Positions 63,986 to 64,000 of a stretch of 64,000 bases of DNA are shown in pieces. How positions within the stretch are numbered: the stretch's first letter is position 1; every line of letters begins with the position of its first letter. A model generated the notes under the pieces. It made no database searches, was not told where the DNA came from, and saw only the letters and a program-made list of their open reading frames with translations. Position numbers and translations under genes: made by a program. This stretch comes from Microbacterium abyssi (GTDB lineage Bacteria; Actinomycetota; Actinomycetes; Actinomycetales; Microbacteriaceae): NCBI RefSeq assembly GCF_015277895.1, contig NZ_CP063815.1:1922001-1986000 (forward strand). The letters are read 5' to 3'.

Positions 63986-64000
63986 CCGTTTCTTTGCGTG

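Overview
The window is high-GC DNA from an actinobacterium, most likely Microbacterium or a close relative in the Microbacteriaceae. The evidence is the local gene orders folC-DUF4233-ndk and rplU-rpmA-obg-proB-proA-nadD-rsfS, a translational-type T-box in front of ileS, frequent GTG starts, and many genes whose start codon lies exactly six bases after a TANNNT -10 box (leaderless transcription). No rRNA, phage, integrase, transposase or CRISPR array was seen. One tRNA gene is present: Ala, anticodon GGC.

Layout. 0-5 kb: truncated leuS, pabB, then dedA, an App1-type phosphatase and a conserved actinobacterial protein. 5-12 kb: a family 3 glycosidase with a small reductase, an operon of MFS transporter, GH2 glycosidase and DUF2804 protein, a flavin monooxygenase and tRNA-Ala. 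12.4-22 kb: a peptide uptake and breakdown cluster with a double-domain Lrp-type regulator, three peptidase-like enzymes and a complete ABC peptide importer. 22-26 kb: a calcium/proton antiporter, a long structured leader, a sodium:solute symporter with a 43-residue partner, and a cupin. 26-31.6 kb: tctCBA tricarboxylate transporter divergent from a CitA/CitB-type two-component system. 31.6-43.2 kb: small acidic proteins and a housekeeping block (rsfS, nadD, proA, proB, obg, rpmA, rplU, rne, a VKOR-like protein). 43.3-49 kb: ndk, DUF4233, folC, ileS and its T-box. 49-54.9 kb: a DUF559 protein bracketed by repeats, an RHH/VOC pair divergent from a pentapeptide-like protein, an ArsA-type ATPase, and ybdD-cstA. 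55-60 kb: a second ABC peptide-type importer. 60-64 kb: an archaeal-type valS with a small partner, a nested repeat, and an autoregulated ArsR-like operon.

Taken together this is a chromosomal core region with nutrient-scavenging islands: two peptide ABC systems, a Tct system, an SSS symporter and CstA. Leu-, Ile- and Val-tRNA synthetases all fall within 64 kb. The most unusual DNA-level features are a dispersed palindromic repeat (four copies, one read in frame inside pabB), an alternative-hairpin arrangement in the rne leader, five consecutive hairpins before the symporter, repeats bracketing the DUF559 gene, and divergent leaderless promoters packed into 31 and 39 bp.
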